Origin: Larkinella insperata
GTDB lineage: Bacteria; Bacteroidota; Bacteroidia; Cytophagales; Spirosomataceae
Reading direction: 5' to 3'
Length of the DNA: 64,000 bases
Assembly (NCBI RefSeq): GCF_026248825.1
Contig: NZ_CP110973.1
Span: 2,499,001-2,563,000, forward strand
The position numbers and the translations under genes are program-made. The notes under the pieces are model-generated. The model worked only from the letters and a program-made list of their open reading frames with translations, was not told the origin of the DNA and searched no databases. Position 1 is the first letter of the stretch; each line of letters starts with the position of its first letter. Shown in pieces: positions 26,091 to 33,582 of the stretch.

Positions 26091-27250
26091 CCGGTTCGCC
26101 CGTAAACCGGCAGGAACACTTTAAACGTGGAGCCCTGTCCGATCTGGCTGGTTACGTCGATCGCTCCGCCGTGAATCTCGGCCACTTTCTTGCAGATCGC
26201 CAGACCGATTCCCGTGCCGCTATATTTCGAACGGTTTTCGAGCCGTTGAAACGGTTGAAAAATCCGGGCTTTGTATTTTTCGTCGAAACCAATGCCATTG
26301 TCGGCTACTTCCACCAGCAGAAACAAGCGGTGTGCCTGCTCCTCCAGCTCTTCGGGTAGCTCATGCGGTTCAGCATGGCGGGCGCTGATCTGGATGAGTG
26401 GTTTCTGATCGGCTTTCTGGAATTTAATGGCGTTGGCAACCAGGTTCTGAAACAACTGCCGCAGACGGAGCGGATTGCCGAGCAGATTCGGCAGGGCCGA
26501 CACCCGAACCGTAGCCTGCTTTTCGGTAATCATCATTTCCAGATCATTGAGCACTTCTTTAATCAGGCGCGATAGGGAAATGTTTTCAAAAGATTCGGTC
26601 TGAGTCGACAGCCGCGAATACGTCAGCAGGTCGCGCACCAGCACCTGCATGCGCTTGGCCGAATTCTGAATCCGCCGGACGAGGTCTATTTCGCCATCCA
26701 CCAGGCTATCGGCAAACTGGCTTTGCAGCACATCGCCAAACGCCTGCAATTTCCGCAGCGGCTCCTGCAAGTCGTGCGAAGCGATGTAGGCAAACTGCTC
26801 CAGGTTTTCATTGGAATTTTTGATCTGGTGAATCGTTGCTTCCAATTGGTACTGAATCCGCTTGTTTTCGGTAATATCCAGAAACGTCACCTGCAGTTCA
26901 TCGCCCTGGCGGCTGGCTTCCAGCGTAAGCCAGGAGTCCGACCCGTCGGTGATGTAATGGTGTTCAAACTGAAGGGGCGTCGGTTGGGCAAATGCCCGGC
27001 AGTAATAGTCGAAAATACCGTTGGTTTTGTACTGCGGAAACCACTGGCTGTAGAGCGCGCCAGTAAGAACTTCCGGTTCCTGATTGATAAAAGCCGACAA
27101 CTTTCTGTTAACAATGATAAACGCAAAATCCGTGATCTGACCCTGACCGTCATAAACCGGTTTTAGCAGATACAGCGCTGATTGTGAGCTGTCCATCAGC
27201 GCCCGCAAACGGGCATTTTCATTCTTTAAATGGTCAATCGTAGAATCCAA
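26087..27250 (-). CDS. PAS-domain sensor histidine kinase
   Basis: A 387-residue soluble kinase. A short coiled-coil start (LKNENARLRALM) leads into one PAS domain (about 15-128), ending VTFLDITENKRI, a typical PAS-to-kinase linker. HisKA has FAYIASHDLQEPLRKLQ (His159), and the HATPase has LRLRQLFQNLVANAIKF (N box), VADNGIGFD (G1) and GTGIGLAIC (G2). No transmembrane segment is seen, so it is cytoplasmic. It converges on the heme oxygenase gene. Because the phytochrome kinase uses a very similar catalytic core, it may share the nearby single-domain regulator, but this is inference. Confidence 0.92.
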   Translation of the reverse strand: MDSTIDHLKNENARLRALMDSSQSALYLLKPVYDGQGQITDFAFIIVNRKLSAFINQEPEVLTGALYSQWFPQYKTNGIFDYYCRAFAQPTPLQFEHHYITDGSDSWLTLEASRQGDELQVTFLDITENKRIQYQLEATIHQIKNSNENLEQFAYIASHDLQEPLRKLQAFGDVLQSQFADSLVDGEIDLVRRIQNSAKRMQVLVRDLLTYSRLSTQTESFENISLSRLIKEVLNDLEMMITEKQATVRVSALPNLLGNPLRLRQLFQNLVANAIKFQKADQKPLIQISARHAEPHELPEELEEQAHRLFLLVEVADNGIGFDEKYKARIFQPFQRLENRSKYSGTGIGLAICKKVAEIHGGAIDVTSQIGQGSTFKVFLPVYGRTG

Positions 27251-27396
27251 GGGCGTTAAAATAAATAGATCGCGCGGACAGTGCTCGGAATTTATTCAAC
27301 TAAGATACTTGGTTAATTGTTGAGTTTTCGCGGGAAATGCCAAAAACTATTGTCGGCAGGAGGGGGGGGCGGTCTTCTTTCTTTCATCCATTCTGG

Positions 27397-27404
27397 TATT
27401 TTTG
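27397..27404 (+). promoter_or_regulatory. -7 element upstream of the cupin gene
   Basis: TATTTTTG fits TAnnTTTG exactly, 29 nt before the ATG at 27434, which supports that start. No good -33 TTTG is present at the usual distance. Confidence 0.4.
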
Positions 27405-27433
27405 CAACGAACGACTCACTTAATTCCTACGGC

Positions 27434-27778
27434 ATGGCGGCTGTTTCAAGTCCATTTATCAATGATGACCAGCAACCCTGGGAAGAGGCTGGCCCCGGGG
27501 TCCGGCGTAAAATCATGGCCTACGACGCCAACCTCATGTTGGTCAAGGTGGCGTTTGAAGCGGGCGGTGTCGGGGCTGTTCACCACCATTACCACACGCA
27601 GATGAGCTACGTTGAGAGCGGCCGGTTTGCCGTCACGATTGGCGACGAAACCCGGGAACTGAAAGCCGGTGATGTATACCACGTACCGCCCGACGTACCG
27701 CACGGCGCCTTAGCGCTGGAAGCCGGAGTACTGATCGACGTTTTTACCCCCATGCGCGCGGATTTTCTGAAATCCTGA
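27434..27778 (+). CDS. Cupin-domain protein
   Basis: A 114-residue single-domain cupin. Motif 1 is GAVHHHYHTQMSYVESGRF (His-x-His...Glu...Gly) and motif 2 is GDVYHVPPDVPHG, giving a likely 3-His/1-Glu metal site. The ATG at 27434 is favoured over an upstream TTG at 27317 because the intervening sequence is low-complexity and includes a run of eight G, and because a -7 element lies between them. Small cupins of this kind can be isomerases, dioxygenases or sugar-binding regulators; the role is not clear. An MFS transporter gene follows after 62 nt. Confidence 0.85.
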   Translation: MAAVSSPFINDDQQPWEEAGPGVRRKIMAYDANLMLVKVAFEAGGVGAVHHHYHTQMSYVESGRFAVTIGDETRELKAGDVYHVPPDVPHGALALEAGVLIDVFTPMRADFLKS

Positions 27779-27840
27779 AAACCGTACCCGTACCATTCAT
27801 TATTTCATTATTTTGAGTTGGATTTACCACCAACTCTTCC

Positions 27841-29082
27841 ATGAATTACCGCTCACGGGTCCTTTCTTTTTTATTCGCGCTTTCGGCCATTACCTACATC
27901 GACCGCACCTGCATTTCGCTGGTTGCGTCGGACATCAAGAGTGATCTGGGAATCGGTAACGACCAGTGGGGTTGGGTACTGAGCGCCTTTGCCCTGGCCT
28001 ATGCCCTGTTTGAACTGCCAACCGGTGCGCTCGGCGACCGGCTGGGTCCGCGCCGGGTTCTGACGCGGGTCGTCGGCTGGTGGTCGGTTTTTACGGCACT
28101 TATAGGCACGGCAAACAGTTGGTTGTACTTAGTGGTCGTACGGTTTCTGTTCGGTGTGGGCGAAGCTGGGGCGTATCCCAACGCGTCAATTGTGGTATCC
28201 CGCTGGTTTCCGCGACAGGAAACCGGCCGGGCGCAGGCTTATATCTGGGCGGCCGGGCGCGTGGGCGGAATGCTGGCTCCCTGGATGGTGGTGCCGGTGG
28301 CCACCCAGTTTGGCTGGCGGGCGTCTTTTTACGCCATGGGAATCCTGGGGTTACTCTGGGCCGTTTGCTGGTACGTTTGGTTTCGCGATTTTCCCCGCGA
28401 AAAACCGGCCATCAGCACCGGGGAGTTGGAGCACATCGAGCAAAACCGGCGGTTTCGGACGGCGAGCCACCACATTCCCTGGGGCGCGGTTTTACGGAGC
28501 CCGAACATGTGGGCCATCATGATGATGTTCCACTTCTACATGTACGGAGCCTATTTCTTTACCGGCTGGCTACCAACCTACCTGCGCGAAGGCCGTCACT
28601 TCGGTAAGGAAGAAATGCAGTTGTTTGCCACGCTGCCTTTTTTTCTAGGTGCCATCGGCTGTTTTACCGGCGGTTACCTGAGCGACTGGCTGGCTAAACG
28701 GTATGGCCTGAAGGTGGGCCGGCGGGTGGTCGGTATCGTAGGGCTGGTGCTGTCGTCGGCCATGATTCTGCTGTCGGCACTGACCAGCGACAACGCAACG
28801 GCCGCCATTTTCCTGTCGCTGGGCATGGGGTTCAAGGACCTGACGCTGCCGGTTTCCTTTGCGGTCTGCAACGATGTGGGCCGGAGCCAATCGGGCATGG
28901 TATCGGGGGCCATGAACACCATCGGGCAACTCGGGGCCGTGTTTCTGGGCGTCCTGTTTGGGTACATCGTTAACGTCACGGGCGATTTCAACCTGCCGCT
29001 GTTTCTGATTGCATTTCTCCTCCTGTGCAGTGGCCTGCTCTGGCTCCGGATCGATCCGACCGAGGAGGTGGTGCTGGTTTGA
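27841..29082 (+). CDS. MFS transporter, anion:cation symporter (ACS)-like family
   Basis: A 413-residue integral membrane protein with about 12 hydrophobic helices. The N-terminal ITYIDRTCISLVASDIKSDLG block and the ELPTGALGDRLGPRRVLTRV loop between helices 2 and 3 are typical of the ACS group, which carries hexuronates, glucarate, phthalate and other organic anions. FGVGEAGAYPNASIVVSRWF in helix 4 is the second family marker. The substrate is not known. It follows a cupin gene, a frequent pairing in uronate or sugar-acid use, so an organic acid is a reasonable guess. A 7-bp inverted repeat (GAGTTGG/CCAACTC) lies just before the ATG. Confidence 0.88.
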   Translation: MNYRSRVLSFLFALSAITYIDRTCISLVASDIKSDLGIGNDQWGWVLSAFALAYALFELPTGALGDRLGPRRVLTRVVGWWSVFTALIGTANSWLYLVVVRFLFGVGEAGAYPNASIVVSRWFPRQETGRAQAYIWAAGRVGGMLAPWMVVPVATQFGWRASFYAMGILGLLWAVCWYVWFRDFPREKPAISTGELEHIEQNRRFRTASHHIPWGAVLRSPNMWAIMMMFHFYMYGAYFFTGWLPTYLREGRHFGKEEMQLFATLPFFLGAIGCFTGGYLSDWLAKRYGLKVGRRVVGIVGLVLSSAMILLSALTSDNATAAIFLSLGMGFKDLTLPVSFAVCNDVGRSQSGMVSGAMNTIGQLGAVFLGVLFGYIVNVTGDFNLPLFLIAFLLLCSGLLWLRIDPTEEVVLV

Positions 29083-29153
29083 GAAAGAGGTTGGATTCTA
29101 GATGTCAGATAATCAATTGTAAGTTGTCTAGTATTCAGCATCCGGCCAAATCC

Positions 29154-30290
29154 TCAATAATACCGTCCGATCAAGCGGTTTTCCACAATCCGGCGTTTCA
29201 TTTCCAGCACATCGATGGCGCCCTGTTTGCTGTAGACGATTTTGCCGCCCGGTTCCACCAGAATCGTGTAGGGCAGCGCGCCCTGCCATTTCGGGTCAAT
29301 CGCTTCGATCAGGGCGTATTTGTCGTCCGAATTGAAAATATAATTCTTGTTGGACGCTTCCTTTTTCTTCAGAAACTCGAGCGCCTTGGCTTTTTTATCG
29401 GGTTTATCGGCCGATACGGAAACGAATTCGAAATCCCGCTCGCGGTACATCCGGTCAATGCTGATGAAATCGGGAAACTCCTGCACGCAGGGGCCGCACC
29501 AGGTAGCCCAGACGTTGATCAGCCGCAGTTTGTCGGAGTCGTTCTGAATCAGCTTTTTCAGCCCAGCCACATCAACGTCTTCGAGGGAAACCGGTTGTTT
29601 CGCCCATTCAGCCTGCTGTTTTTTGATGTAATCATCTTTCTCCAGCCACTTAACCGAGCAGCCAAATGTTTTGGTCGTCGGAACCGGCACTTTCTGTCCC
29701 GCCAATACCGCATCCAGAGCCGCCCGGGCGTCTTCGGCGTTGCCCGTTCCCGGTTTCTCTTTGGCGTCGAACCGGCCCGCATACTGCAGCCTGCGGTTTT
29801 TGTCGAAAATAAAAACGTGGGGAGTCGCCACCGGGCCGTACTTCAAGGCCGTGGCCTGGGTGTCGCCGTCGTAGAGGTACGGAAAGTTGTATCCTTTGGC
29901 TTTGGCGCGGATTTTCATTTCCTCAAAGCTGTCGCTCAAATCCGTATAACCCAACTCGGCCAGGCTGACGGTGGTGGGGTTGTTGGGGGAAATAACGACG
30001 AAATTGACCTGCCTGGGTTTGTAATCCGACACCATCCGGATAAGCCGGTCTTCGTATGCCTGGGCGGTGGGGCAGTGGTTGCAGCTAAAAACAACCACCA
30101 GCGCGGGCGAACCGGCAAAGCTTTTCAGGCTGTATTGTTTGCCATCAATACCGGGTAGCGAAAAATCCGGGGCCGACGCACCAATTTCCAGCGTTTTGTG
30201 ATCTTCCTTCGGCGCAGATGCCGCTAGGACCAGCAGAACGACCAGTCCGGCAATCCCGGTTAATTTTTGGAGTAAGGGTTTAGAAATCAT
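29154..30290 (-). CDS. Exported double thioredoxin-fold protein (AhpC/TSA-like plus TlpA-like)
   Basis: A 378-residue protein with a signal or anchor at residues 10-26 (GIAGLVVLLVLAASA). The first thioredoxin-fold domain (about 33-200) has Cys70-Asn-His-Cys73 in VVFSCNHCPTAQ, as in redoxin-type peroxiredoxin relatives, and TFGCSVKW (Cys211) closes it. The second domain (about 235-375) has LINVWATWCGPCVQEFPDF (Cys265/Cys268), a TlpA/ResA-like dithiol motif. It is probably periplasmic and acts in thiol reduction or cytochrome and protein disulfide maintenance. Two redox domains on one chain may pass electrons between each other. No operon partner is close. Confidence 0.88.
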   Translation of the reverse strand: MISKPLLQKLTGIAGLVVLLVLAASAPKEDHKTLEIGASAPDFSLPGIDGKQYSLKSFAGSPALVVVFSCNHCPTAQAYEDRLIRMVSDYKPRQVNFVVISPNNPTTVSLAELGYTDLSDSFEEMKIRAKAKGYNFPYLYDGDTQATALKYGPVATPHVFIFDKNRRLQYAGRFDAKEKPGTGNAEDARAALDAVLAGQKVPVPTTKTFGCSVKWLEKDDYIKKQQAEWAKQPVSLEDVDVAGLKKLIQNDSDKLRLINVWATWCGPCVQEFPDFISIDRMYRERDFEFVSVSADKPDKKAKALEFLKKKEASNKNYIFNSDDKYALIEAIDPKWQGALPYTILVEPGGKIVYSKQGAIDVLEMKRRIVENRLIGRYY

Positions 30291-30418
30291 AGAAATACGC
30301 TGTTTGGTAGTGGAATTCTATAATTTAACCTGAAAATAATGAAATCAAATAACATTAAAAAGCCAGCGGGTGCTTTCTGCAGTCGGGTACGCAAAAATGC
30401 GAATTCCGCCGTCATTTT

Positions 30419-30449
30419 TTTGAAACCGCCAGCGGGCCGACTACTTTTA
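30419..30449 (+). promoter_or_regulatory. Promoter of the LytS-like kinase gene
   Basis: TTTG (30419-30422), 19-nt spacer and TACTTTTA (30442-30449) match the Bacteroidota promoter with one mismatch at the last base. It lies about 50 nt before the GTG start. Confidence 0.55.
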
Positions 30450-30500
30450 ATGAGCGGTTTCCAACCTCCGTAACCACCACATCCAAATCAGGAGTAGAAC

Positions 30501-31571
30501 GTGTCCGTGACTACCTTAAATACGCCCGAACTGCTGAGAAGAGCCGAACCGATCAACGACAAATGGCTCCAGGTCGTTGGCGTTCCGCTGGCGGTCCTGC
30601 CGTTCGTGCTTTTTTACCTGCACGAGTACGGCTACGAATGGCGGCTTTTTGTCCAGACATTTAGCTGGGGCATGGTTTCGACGGCGATCACCTGGCAGGT
30701 CTTGCGGTGGTGGGTGATGCGGGTCCGGCTGCGGTATGCCGACCAGACGCAGTTTCGGCAACGGCTCTTCCTGACGTTCGGCGGGTATGTGCTGTTTACC
30801 GTTCCCCTGCAACTGGCCGAGACCTGGACGGTCAGCCAGTTGGATCTGACGGGCCTGATTGCTCCCCCGGAATTTCCGCGCGTCTACCTGATTCACCTGG
30901 TCATGGCCTTGCTGTTCGCCTTTGTGGTCGGGGCGCTTTACGAGAGTATGTACTACGTCGAAAAAAACCGGGAAGCCATTCTGGAAGCCGAAGCGCTTAA
31001 AAAAGTGGCCCTGCAGAGCCAGTACGACACGTTAAAGAATCAGGTCAATCCCCACTTTTTGTTCAACTCACTAAATTCGCTGTCGTCGCTCATCACCGAG
31101 GACAAGAAACTGGCGGGGGAGTTTCTGGACGAACTGGCCAGCGTCTACCGGTATTTGTTGCAGGAAGCCGACCGGGAGCTGACCCCGCTGCGGAGCGAAG
31201 TCAATTTCATCCATTCGTACCTGTTTTTGATTCAGAAGCGGTTTGGCGCGGCTATTTCCTACACCGTTGAAATCAACGACCCGTGGCCCGACACCCTGCT
31301 GCCCCCGCTGACGCTTCAAACGCTGGTCGAAAATGCCATTCGGTACAACGTCATTCTGCCCGAAAAACCGTTGTGGCTGGAGATCCGTACCACCGATGAA
31401 GGCCAGTTGCAGGTTGCCAATCCCATTCAGCGCAAGCCGTTGCGGGTAACCGCTACACCCATCGGCCTGGGCACGCTGACCGACCGTTTTCGGCGGCTGG
31501 GGTTACCAGCGCTGGTCATCAGCGACGATGGCGAAGAGTTTCGGGTAACGGTTCCGTTAGTGCGGAGGTGA
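30501..31571 (+). CDS. LytS/YehU-type sensor histidine kinase
   Basis: A 356-residue membrane kinase. The start is GTG at 30501, with CAGGAG about 8 nt upstream. Four hydrophobic segments fill residues 25-155 (VVGVPLAVLPFVLFYL, FVQTFSWGMVSTAITWQVL, FLTFGGYVLFTVPLQL, LVMALLFAFVVGALY). A helix then leads to the His_kinase domain with LKNQVNPHFLFNSLNSLSSL, where the His of NPHFLFN is the phosphoacceptor, and an ATP domain with LQTLVENAIRYN and IGLGTLTDRF. Such kinases normally pair with a LytTR regulator, but none is next to this gene, so it is an orphan within the window. Confidence 0.92.
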   Translation: MSVTTLNTPELLRRAEPINDKWLQVVGVPLAVLPFVLFYLHEYGYEWRLFVQTFSWGMVSTAITWQVLRWWVMRVRLRYADQTQFRQRLFLTFGGYVLFTVPLQLAETWTVSQLDLTGLIAPPEFPRVYLIHLVMALLFAFVVGALYESMYYVEKNREAILEAEALKKVALQSQYDTLKNQVNPHFLFNSLNSLSSLITEDKKLAGEFLDELASVYRYLLQEADRELTPLRSEVNFIHSYLFLIQKRFGAAISYTVEINDPWPDTLLPPLTLQTLVENAIRYNVILPEKPLWLEIRTTDEGQLQVANPIQRKPLRVTATPIGLGTLTDRFRRLGLPALVISDDGEEFRVTVPLVRR

Positions 31572-31597
31572 AAAACGGGCTACCGTTTACATAAAAA

Positions 31598-31631
31598 TTT
31601 GCCGGCCCAATCAGGCTGGTACCTAATTTTG
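31598..31631 (+). promoter_or_regulatory. Promoter of the exported unknown protein at 31653
   Basis: TTTG (31598-31601) and a full-consensus TAATTTTG (31624-31631) are separated by 22 nt, slightly longer than the usual 19-21. The ATG follows 21 nt later. Confidence 0.5.
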
Positions 31632-31652
31632 AAAACCAGTAAACAACAATAA

Positions 31653-32327
31653 ATGATGAAAACGCTAACATTCAGCTTCTGCTTTGCGCTGCTCAGCACG
31701 ACAGCAAGTATGGCCCAGTACCTGCCACTGGGCGCTATCACCTCCTGGGCCGATGGCTACGTGGTTACAACCGAGAATGATACCATCCGCGGCAAAGTCC
31801 GGGTGAACACAATGGTGAATGACGCCCCCGCCAGCATCGTGGTCCGGCTGACCGACGATAAAAAAGTGACCTTCAAGGGGGAAAAACTGCGGCTGGTGAC
31901 CCAGGATATACCCAAGTTTGCCTACACAACCGGCGCCATTCCCCGCGAACGGGAGCAGATTGTGTTCGAACGGGTGCCGAATCCGCGCAAGGACGGCAAA
32001 ACCGCCCTGCTCGAACGGCTGAGCCATCCCGGAAAGATTACGCTGTACTTCGACGCCAATGGCTGGAAAAAGAATGCGGAGTACACCTTCGGCAACTTCA
32101 CCATCGCTACCAACCCGAAAGACCTCAGCTTTGTGGTGGTGAAAGACCAGACCAACGCCCGAATTGTCAAGAAAGGCACCTTCGACGATGAACACGAAGC
32201 CCTGTTTGGCGACTGCCCGGCTTTTGTGCAGAAGTTTCCGGCCGCCACCCGCCGGGACTGGAAGCGGTTTGGTGATCTGGTGGAGTCCTACAACCAGACC
32301 TGCGTGGTGGGTGTTGCGGTGAATTAA
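31653..32327 (+). CDS. Exported protein of unknown function
   Basis: A 224-residue protein with a clear signal peptide (MKTLTFSFCFALLSTTASMAQ). The start may be this ATG or the one immediately after it. The mature part begins YLPLGAITSWADGYVVTTENDTIRGKV, a pattern seen at the start of many Bacteroidota secreted proteins of unknown role, followed by beta-rich sequence. Two Cys near the C-terminus (FGDCPAF and NQTCVV) could form a disulfide in the periplasm. No catalytic motif is recognised. The promoter is its own, and a second exported protein follows. Confidence 0.7.
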   Translation: MMKTLTFSFCFALLSTTASMAQYLPLGAITSWADGYVVTTENDTIRGKVRVNTMVNDAPASIVVRLTDDKKVTFKGEKLRLVTQDIPKFAYTTGAIPREREQIVFERVPNPRKDGKTALLERLSHPGKITLYFDANGWKKNAEYTFGNFTIATNPKDLSFVVVKDQTNARIVKKGTFDDEHEALFGDCPAFVQKFPAATRRDWKRFGDLVESYNQTCVVGVAVN

Positions 32328-32415
32328 CGGTATTTCAAGAAATATCGGGCTAGCCTGTAGCGTTTCGTTTCCGATTTACGTCATGGTGGTGAATACTTTA
32401 ACATCATCTACTACC

Positions 32416-32943
32416 ATGAAAAAAACGTTCATTCTATCCAGCCTCCTGAATTACCAAAAAATCATCGCCCTGTTGAGCTTGGTGCTGTTGATGGCCCTCG
32501 GCGCCTGTAATCAGAATTCGGGCAACGACGAACCGATTCCGTCCGACAAGGGCCTTACTACGCTGGTGAAGAGCCAGGAAGAATACGACCGGGCCATGAA
32601 CGCCCGGACCAAAGCCCAGGGAATCCCGTTTACCATCGAAAACGTAAGCCGTGAGGGCAACGTTCTGACCGTCAAAGTAAAAGGCGGTTGTTCTCCCGAA
32701 TCGTTCAAAGCCGTCTGGAGCGGAGTGGAGATCATGATCTACCCACCGACGATTCACCTGGCGCTGTTGCACGAAACGGCGGAAGTATTCGGCTGCCCGG
32801 TTGATAGGGAACACACGCTCAAAATCGACGTCACGAAAGTGGTGGGCGAGGGCGATCATTCCAATACAACGTTTGTCGTTTACAACGGGTCGAAGGAGCA
32901 GGACACCACGCTGAACCCGGACGGCAGCGTCTCCAATAAATAA
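32416..32943 (+). CDS. Lipoprotein of unknown function
   Basis: A 175-residue lipoprotein. The ATG at 32416 (MKKTFILSSLLNYQ...) is preferred over an upstream GTG/ATG because it gives a normal signal sequence, ending MALGACNQNSGND with a lipobox Cys near residue 31. The mature protein has a repeated charged segment and two Cys (KGGCSPESF, FGCPVDRE) that could pair. The region FTIENVSREGNVLTVKVKGG is beta-rich. No family with known function is recognised. A strong terminator follows directly, so this is the last gene of its transcript unless read-through reaches the sigma factor. Confidence 0.7.
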   Translation: MKKTFILSSLLNYQKIIALLSLVLLMALGACNQNSGNDEPIPSDKGLTTLVKSQEEYDRAMNARTKAQGIPFTIENVSREGNVLTVKVKGGCSPESFKAVWSGVEIMIYPPTIHLALLHETAEVFGCPVDREHTLKIDVTKVVGEGDHSNTTFVVYNGSKEQDTTLNPDGSVSNK

Positions 32944-32959
32944 GTTACTATCCAGCGTT

Positions 32960-32992
32960 GAACGGGGAGCCGCGCGGCTCCCCGTTCTTTTT
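32960..32992 (+). terminator. Strong terminator before the first sigma factor gene
   Basis: Perfect 13-bp GC-rich arms at 32960-32972 and 32975-32987 with a 2-nt loop are followed by TTTTT. It ends only 14 nt before the sigma factor GTG, leaving little room for a promoter. Confidence 0.9.
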
Positions 32993-33006
32993 ACCGCCCG
33001 TATCCG

Positions 33007-33582
33007 GTGGCACCCGACTGTACGCCTTTCGAACGACAACTCATCGAAGGATGCCGCAACGGCAGTCCGCAACACCAGGAAATGTTCTACAAGCATTTTT
33101 ACGGGTTTCTAATGGCCATTGCGCTGCGCTACCACCCGGCCCGGCAGGAAGCGGGCAGCGTGGTCAACGACAGTTTCATGAAGGTTTTCGACCGGATCGA
33201 CCGGTATGAGTTCGCTGAAACGTTTCGCGGCTGGCTGCGCCGGATTGTGGTCAACACCGCGCTTGATCATTACCGCCGACTGGCCAAACACACCCACGCT
33301 CTCGATCTGGACCAGGCGGATGGGCAGACAATTGCGATGGAAGATTCCGTGATCAGCCAACTGACGGCGGACGACATCCTGAACCTGCTGCAACACCTGC
33401 CCGTGCAATACCGTATGGTTTTTAACCTTTACGAAATCGAAGGGTATTCGCACGAGGAAATTGCCCGGCAACTCAACCTGTCGACTAGTTCGTCGCGGGT
33501 GTATCTGGTGCGGGCGAAAGAGCAGTTGGCCCGGTTAGTGAAGAGTTTTTTTCCGAATCACAATGAAAGATTCTTTCCATAA
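33007..33582 (+). CDS. ECF RNA polymerase sigma factor (first of two)
   Basis: A 191-residue extracytoplasmic-function sigma factor with region 2 (GCRNGSPQHQEMFYKHFYGF, then VVNDSFMKVFDRIDRYE and FRGWLRRIVVNTALDHYR) and region 4 (LPVQYRMVFNLYEIEGYSHEEIARQLNLS). The GTG start at 33007 is needed to keep the full region 2, although it lies almost against an upstream terminator. Transcription must come from a promoter inside or before that terminator. Its 3' end overlaps the next gene by 20 nt, so sigma factor and the membrane protein at 33563 are translationally coupled, the usual sigma/anti-sigma arrangement. Confidence 0.9.
   Translation: MAPDCTPFERQLIEGCRNGSPQHQEMFYKHFYGFLMAIALRYHPARQEAGSVVNDSFMKVFDRIDRYEFAETFRGWLRRIVVNTALDHYRRLAKHTHALDLDQADGQTIAMEDSVISQLTADDILNLLQHLPVQYRMVFNLYEIEGYSHEEIARQLNLSTSSSRVYLVRAKEQLARLVKSFFPNHNERFFP

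Noticed and set aside
27317..27433. Longer N-terminus for the cupin protein
   Set aside because: It contains a low-complexity Gly run encoded by eight G in a row, and a -7 promoter element lies inside it.
27815..27836. 7-bp inverted repeat before the MFS transporter start
   Set aside because: Short enough to arise by chance; no promoter overlap.
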